The notes under the pieces were generated by a model that was given only the letters and a program-made list of their open reading frames with translations, had not been told where the DNA came from and made no database searches. From Chloroflexota bacterium (GTDB lineage: Bacteria > Chloroflexota > Anaerolineae > B4-G1): a DNA stretch of 6,778 nt. A program made the translations under genes and the position numbers. Each line of letters begins with the position of its first letter. Positions within the stretch are counted from its first letter, which is position 1. The DNA lies in assembly GCA_024232355.1 (NCBI GenBank), contig JAAEPW010000937.1, positions 1 to 6,778 of the forward strand, given 5' to 3'. Shown piece by piece: positions 1-4,500 of the stretch.

Positions 1-1412
1 ACGACCTAGAGGTGGAGGACACCCACTGCTATTATGCGGCTGGTGTTCTTGTCTCCAATTGCCATCAATACAAAGCAAAGGACAGCGATCAAGGTTGGGC
101 CTTTGGTCTGCTGGCCAAGACGATCCCCGCCGTCATCACACTGACAGGCACGTTTTTCGGCGGGCCTGCGTCTAGCATTCTCTGGCTGCTCCATCGCACA
201 CAGCGCGACGTGCGCGACGACTTTGGCTTTAGCGACGAGAAACGATGGGTGCGTCGCTTTGGCGTTCTGGAAACGACCTTCAAGGTCGAAGACAACGAGC
301 ACGGCGCGCACAGTGGACTTCGCCGTCGTCGTGTATCGACGAAAGAAAAGCCTGGCATTTCACCCGGTATCGTCCGCTACACGTTGCCGACGACGATCTT
401 TGCCTCGATCAAGGATCTGGGTATCAAACTGCCCTCGTTCACCGAGGAGTTTGTCACCTTTGAACCAACGGTCGAGATGGAGCGAGACCTGAGCCGTGTG
501 TGGAATTTCACCTGGGACGAGATGAAAGAATGGTGGCCCCACTATACCTCCGCCTGGCTCCAGTGGAACCTGGCACGCCCCAACTCTTGCTTCCGTTTCG
601 AGGAGGTTCATGGGTACACGGGCAACAAGACACTGGAATGCCCACCGGTGGTGAACGAGGGTGAACTTTTGCCCAAGGAAGAATGGCTGGCCCATATGGT
701 CAAGACCGAATTGGCATCGGGCCGCAAGGTCATCGTCTATCTACGACAAACGGGCACGCGCGATATCCGGTCTCGCCTGGTCGATGTGCTGACCCAGGTC
801 GGTATCCCCGGTGTGGTCGTCCTCAAGTCGAGCATCCCGCCGCGCAGGCGCGAACAGTGGCTGCAGGATCATCCCGCCAACGTGCTGATCACCAACCCCA
901 AGCTGGTCGAGACCGGCCTGGATTTGGTACAATACTCTACCGGCGTCTTTTACGAGGTCGAATACAGCCTTTATACGCTCTGGCAAGCCTGTCGCCGCAT
1001 CTGGCGTCTGGGGCAGACCCGACCTGTCAAGATGTTCTATCTCAGCTACGAGAGCACGTTGGAAGAGAAAGCCTATACTCTCGCAGGCCAGAAAATTAAG
1101 GCGAGCCAATTATTATATGGCGACGAGGTAGCCAGTGCGCTCGTGGAAGATCCCGGTGATGCATCCCTGGTCATGGCGTTGCTCAAGGCCATCGACGCCG
1201 GTGATGATCTCAAGCTGGATCACGATAGCGGCCTGTTCGCCGACACCGAAAACGTGGTCTCTAACAGCGTGGTCGGAAACCCGACGATACCCTCGTTGAG
1301 CGTGTTCGAAAAGTGGGCTTTGGCACAAGGGTTGTCATACCAGGCAGCAGTACGGTCTGTCTGGCGGCGACAGCACAAGCCGGTGTCGGACGCACAGATG
1401 TCGTTGTTTTAG
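1..1412 (+). CDS. SNF2-like DEAD/DEAH-box helicase, C-terminal part, interrupted by an intein (5' partial)
   Basis: The frame is open from the left edge (first full codon nt 3) to TAG at 1410-1412, giving 469 visible residues. Residues 1-19 are the end of an intein. Residues 20-469 are the C-extein, the C-terminal half of a superfamily 2 ATPase that would use ATP hydrolysis to move on or remodel DNA. Visible motifs are: CHQYK at residue 20 (rest of motif II); LTGT at 47-50 (motif III); an LPSFTEEF segment near 143, like the post-motif III segment of SNF2 proteins; KVIVYLRQTG near 242 (motif IV region); TNPKLVETGLDL at 297-308 (motif V); and QACRRIWRLGQTRPV from 328 (motif VI, with the SNF2-type RxxRxGQ arginines). 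The last five residues, QMSLF, fit a sliding-clamp binding motif. Motifs I and Ia, and most of the intein, lie outside the window. SNF2-like family membership is clear; the cellular role is unknown, and replication/repair or mobile-element function are both possible. The GTG at 12 is not a start, because the frame and intein motif continue upstream. Confidence 0.9.
   Translation, partial: DLEVEDTHCYYAAGVLVSNCHQYKAKDSDQGWAFGLLAKTIPAVITLTGTFFGGPASSILWLLHRTQRDVRDDFGFSDEKRWVRRFGVLETTFKVEDNEHGAHSGLRRRRVSTKEKPGISPGIVRYTLPTTIFASIKDLGIKLPSFTEEFVTFEPTVEMERDLSRVWNFTWDEMKEWWPHYTSAWLQWNLARPNSCFRFEEVHGYTGNKTLECPPVVNEGELLPKEEWLAHMVKTELASGRKVIVYLRQTGTRDIRSRLVDVLTQVGIPGVVVLKSSIPPRRREQWLQDHPANVLITNPKLVETGLDLVQYSTGVFYEVEYSLYTLWQACRRIWRLGQTRPVKMFYLSYESTLEEKAYTLAGQKIKASQLLYGDEVASALVEDPGDASLVMALLKAIDAGDDLKLDHDSGLFADTENVVSNSVVGNPTIPSLSVFEKWALAQGLSYQAAVRSVWRRQHKPVSDAQMSLF
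3..59 (+). other. Intein C-terminal splicing motifs (blocks F and G) and splice junction
   Basis: The residues read DLEVEDTHCYYAAGVLVSN and are followed by Cys. This follows the intein C-terminal pattern: a DLxVEDxH block F strand, a Y-F/Y-A-x-G-V/I-L-V segment, then terminal Asn before a Cys/Ser/Thr nucleophile. By family knowledge, Asn (nt 57-59) would cyclise and Cys+1 (nt 60-62) would be the acceptor nucleophile that ligates the exteins. The penultimate residue is Ser instead of the usual His. The N-terminal splicing block and any homing endonuclease domain lie upstream of the window, so completeness and activity cannot be judged. Confidence 0.85.
1395..1409 (+). other. C-terminal QMSLF peptide, putative beta sliding-clamp binding motif
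   Basis: The helicase ends SDAQMSLF followed by TAG. QMSLF fits the bacterial clamp-binding pentapeptide consensus QL(S/D)LF, with Met in place of Leu at the second position. Placement at the extreme C-terminus, after a charged segment, is typical of such peptides in polymerases and repair proteins. This suggests the helicase may be recruited to the DnaN clamp. The match is visible; the function is inferred. Confidence 0.45.
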
Positions 1413-1421
1413 AAGGATAAC

Positions 1422-1451
1422 CCGGCTACCCTGAAAATTCAGGGTAGCCGG
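1422..1451. terminator. Perfect hairpin between convergent genes, possible bidirectional terminator
   Basis: CCGGCTACCCTGAA at 1422-1435 is an exact reverse complement of 1438-1451, with AA between. A realistic fold is a 13-bp GC-rich stem with a 4-nt loop. It starts 10 nt after the helicase stop codon and lies about 105 nt beyond the stop codon of the opposing gene, a good place for a shared terminator. Neither side has a clear T-tract, so intrinsic termination may be weak. A protective 3' stem or a binding site for a dimeric protein is also possible. Confidence 0.5.
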
Positions 1452-1555
1452 TCACTTGCGGGGCGCAGGTCGCCATTGACCTCTACCGGCCAATGGATGG
1501 GTTCGATTCCCTGCCCCGTCCTATCACCTTGTCTCCTGCACCGGAGCAAGTATGT

Positions 1556-4500
1556 TCAATCGAGACCAGCTCCATAGTTCTGACTCACCTCATCCGACGT
1601 CAACGCCCGGTTGTAGACAGCTACCAGGTAGAGATCACCCAACCACGGACGATTCTGGGTCAGCTCGTTCACTAACCCCAGTCGATAGTGGCTCCTCCAA
1701 TTGGAAAAGTCGCCGCCGACCGTCTCACTAGCTACCTGAACGCCATCCACGTAGATTCGGACGGTGCCATCCGCGCCTCGGGTATATACAACGTGACTCA
1801 GTTCCGTCATCAACGACCCGGCGGGGGTGCTCACGGATGGTACGCCGTTTTTACTCGTGGCCGTTGTACGCAGTCGCATGTTGTAGATGTCTGACGGACG
1901 GTTTCCCCAAAGCCCCTGCCCCAACGTAAAGTTGCGATACCTCGAGTTTTTCGACAGGGTCACCAGGCGCGCCGGTCCGTCCTGAGTGACGTTGGCCGGT
2001 TTGACCCACGCCTCGACGGTCAGTTCGTCCGTGGCCCGCGAGGCGTCGATTACCTTGGTGGCAGCATCGTCTGAGGCGATGATGGTGGGTGCCTCGACCG
2101 CCAATCCGCCATCAGGCAGCCAACGGACCGCTCCGGCATCACCGATTTCCAGGTCCAGCGGCGTGCCCGCTTCAGACACGTCGTGGACCACCTCCCCCTG
2201 CCCCTCCTGGAAGGTGTATAACACCTGTAGGTTCTCCGTCACTCGTGTGTCCGTCGGCACAGGGGTAGGAGGCGGTACGGGCGGTGTGGGGGGCGGTGTG
2301 GGAGCCTGTATCGTGCTGAGACCGTCGTCATAGTTCTGATTCACCTCGGACGAGGTCAACGCTCGATTGTAGACGGCCACCAGGTAGAATTCGCCCAACC
2401 ACGGACGATCTCCTGTCAACTCGTTGGCCAGCGCCAGGCGGTAGCAGTTGGCCCAATTCAAGTGACCGCCGACTGTTCTATGGGACATCTCGACACCATC
2501 CACATAGATTCGGGCGACACCAGCCGCGTCTCGCGTGTAGACGACGTGACTGAGGTCCGTGGTCGCCGACCCAGCTGGCGTGGTCACAGACGGCATGCCG
2601 TATCTGTTCGTGTGGCTGGTGCGTAGGCGAACGTCGTAGACGTCGCTCGGACGACTTCCCCAAAGCCCCTGTCCCAGGGTAAAGTTGACTTTGCCCGGGT
2701 TTTTCGACAGAGTCACAATACGCGCCGGACCGTCCTGGGTGACGTTGGCGGGCTTGATCCAGGCTTCCAGGGTCAACTCGCCGGTCGCCTGTGCCGCGTC
2801 GATGATCTTGGTGGCAGAGCTGTTCGAGGCAATGAGGGTGGATGCATTGATCGACAACCCACGCTCAGGCAACCAATCAACCGTACCGGTGTCACCGATG
2901 GTCAGGTTCAGTGGCGTGCCTACGCCAGATACGTCGTAGACCGTCATGCCACTCTCCTCCTGGAAGGTGTACAACACCTGCAGGTTGTCCGTCACCCGTC
3001 CCTCGCCGGAACTGCTGGCGCTGCATCCTACCCTGACGTTGATCCCGCTCCAGAAAAGGGAATCCCCCCCACACGATGGCGACATGAGCGTGGTCGTGAC
3101 GCTGTCCGCGTCACCTGGAACGTTCGGCAGGGTCAAGGTGTAGATGAGCAATTCGCTGCCCTGGTTGGGATAGTCCATCGTCGCTTCGCGGACCACGTCG
3201 CCTGCCTGCGCCCGCATCACGACCTTGCGGCTGTCGTCCGCGACGTCGGCCACGACAAAGGTGACCTCGACGTCGCGAGAGAACGGCGCTGGAAGAATGG
3301 ACACGACCTCCGTGTGGCTGTCCTGGTAGATGTATTCGTGGATGAGCCTGCCGCTGCTGGCCCGCCCGCCGTCGCCGTGACGAAAGACGTAGGCCATGAA
3401 GGCGCGTGGCTTTTTGCCCACGTTGCCCACGACCTCTGCCGTGATCTGATCGTCCGGTTGAAGCGGAACCTCATAGTAGTGGCCCCACTTGACGCTCACC
3501 GGATCGAGCAGTTCGTGCGTCTCCAGACCAGAGGAGATGCGCACCTCGTTTGGTGGCGACGATCCATACGCGTTGACCATAACCTGGGCCAGGATGGAGG
3601 TCGCGCTATCAGGATCAGCGATGGTCAGAGTTTGGGGGTTGTGCTCGACGGCACCGTGATGGCCCATACCAGTCCCAATGACGGCGACCTGCAAGCCGTT
3701 GGCGTCACACCCATACTGCCATTCGTCCGGCGGTCGGACCGTGACGGCGACGGTGGCGGTATCGGTGTCTGCACCGGCGGCGATGGTGTAGGTGAAAGAG
3801 TCGGTGCCATGCCAGGCGGACGGTGGCGTATAGTTCACAGTACCGTCCGGGTTGGCCACGGCCGTGCCATGAAGCAACTGTCCCACCACGATCAACGTCA
3901 GTGGGTCGCCGTTCTCATCATAATCGTTGGCCAGTACGTCCACCGTCACCGGCGTGTTTTCCGGTGTCGCCACACTGTCGTCCACGGCTACCGGTGGCGT
4001 GTCTACCACGACATCACAAGTAGCGTTACCCCAATAGACCGCCGAGATGCGGTCTCGCCAGGGCAGGCGATAGTCAGTGATCTGGACACGGGCATAACCA
4101 ACAACGTGATATTCGGCGTTGTTGCCCCAACCATCCGCCACGTCCCACACCGGCACAGTGATCACGGTGTCTTTCAGTCCATCCAGGGCGTCGCGCACGG
4201 ATCTGGCGTTGCAGACGCCGGGCTTGCCGTGTACCCAATCGCCCGTTGAGAGCACATGGTCGTTGGGGTCATTCGGGTTCACGTAAGTGTAGCTGTCGCC
4301 GGGCGGGGTCAGGCTCTGGACCAACGTCGGCACGCTGGGATCGCCGGTCCAACTCAGCCAGCCAAAGTTGCCAGGGCGGGAACCGTTGCGGATGTTCCAC
4401 ATCTCCTCGCCGATCTCTACACCGGCGAGCGTATTGGTGTGCAGGGCAATAGGATAGAGTTCGCATATCTCCCCAACCTCTTCGACAGTGACCAAGAGTG

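Noticed and set aside
12..14. GTG as the start of the helicase gene
   Set aside because: The frame is open to the window edge and the intein block F motif begins upstream of this codon.
1458..1519. Intact tRNA or tmRNA gene
   Set aside because: It is too short for an anticodon arm, has a defective T-stem and no CCA; kept only as a weak remnant hypothesis.
3314..4249. 311-codon + strand open frame antisense to the large gene
   Set aside because: The translation is His/Arg/Val-rich with no domain. It arises because complements of Asp, Thr, Val and Gly codons rarely give stops. The opposite strand encodes clear domains.
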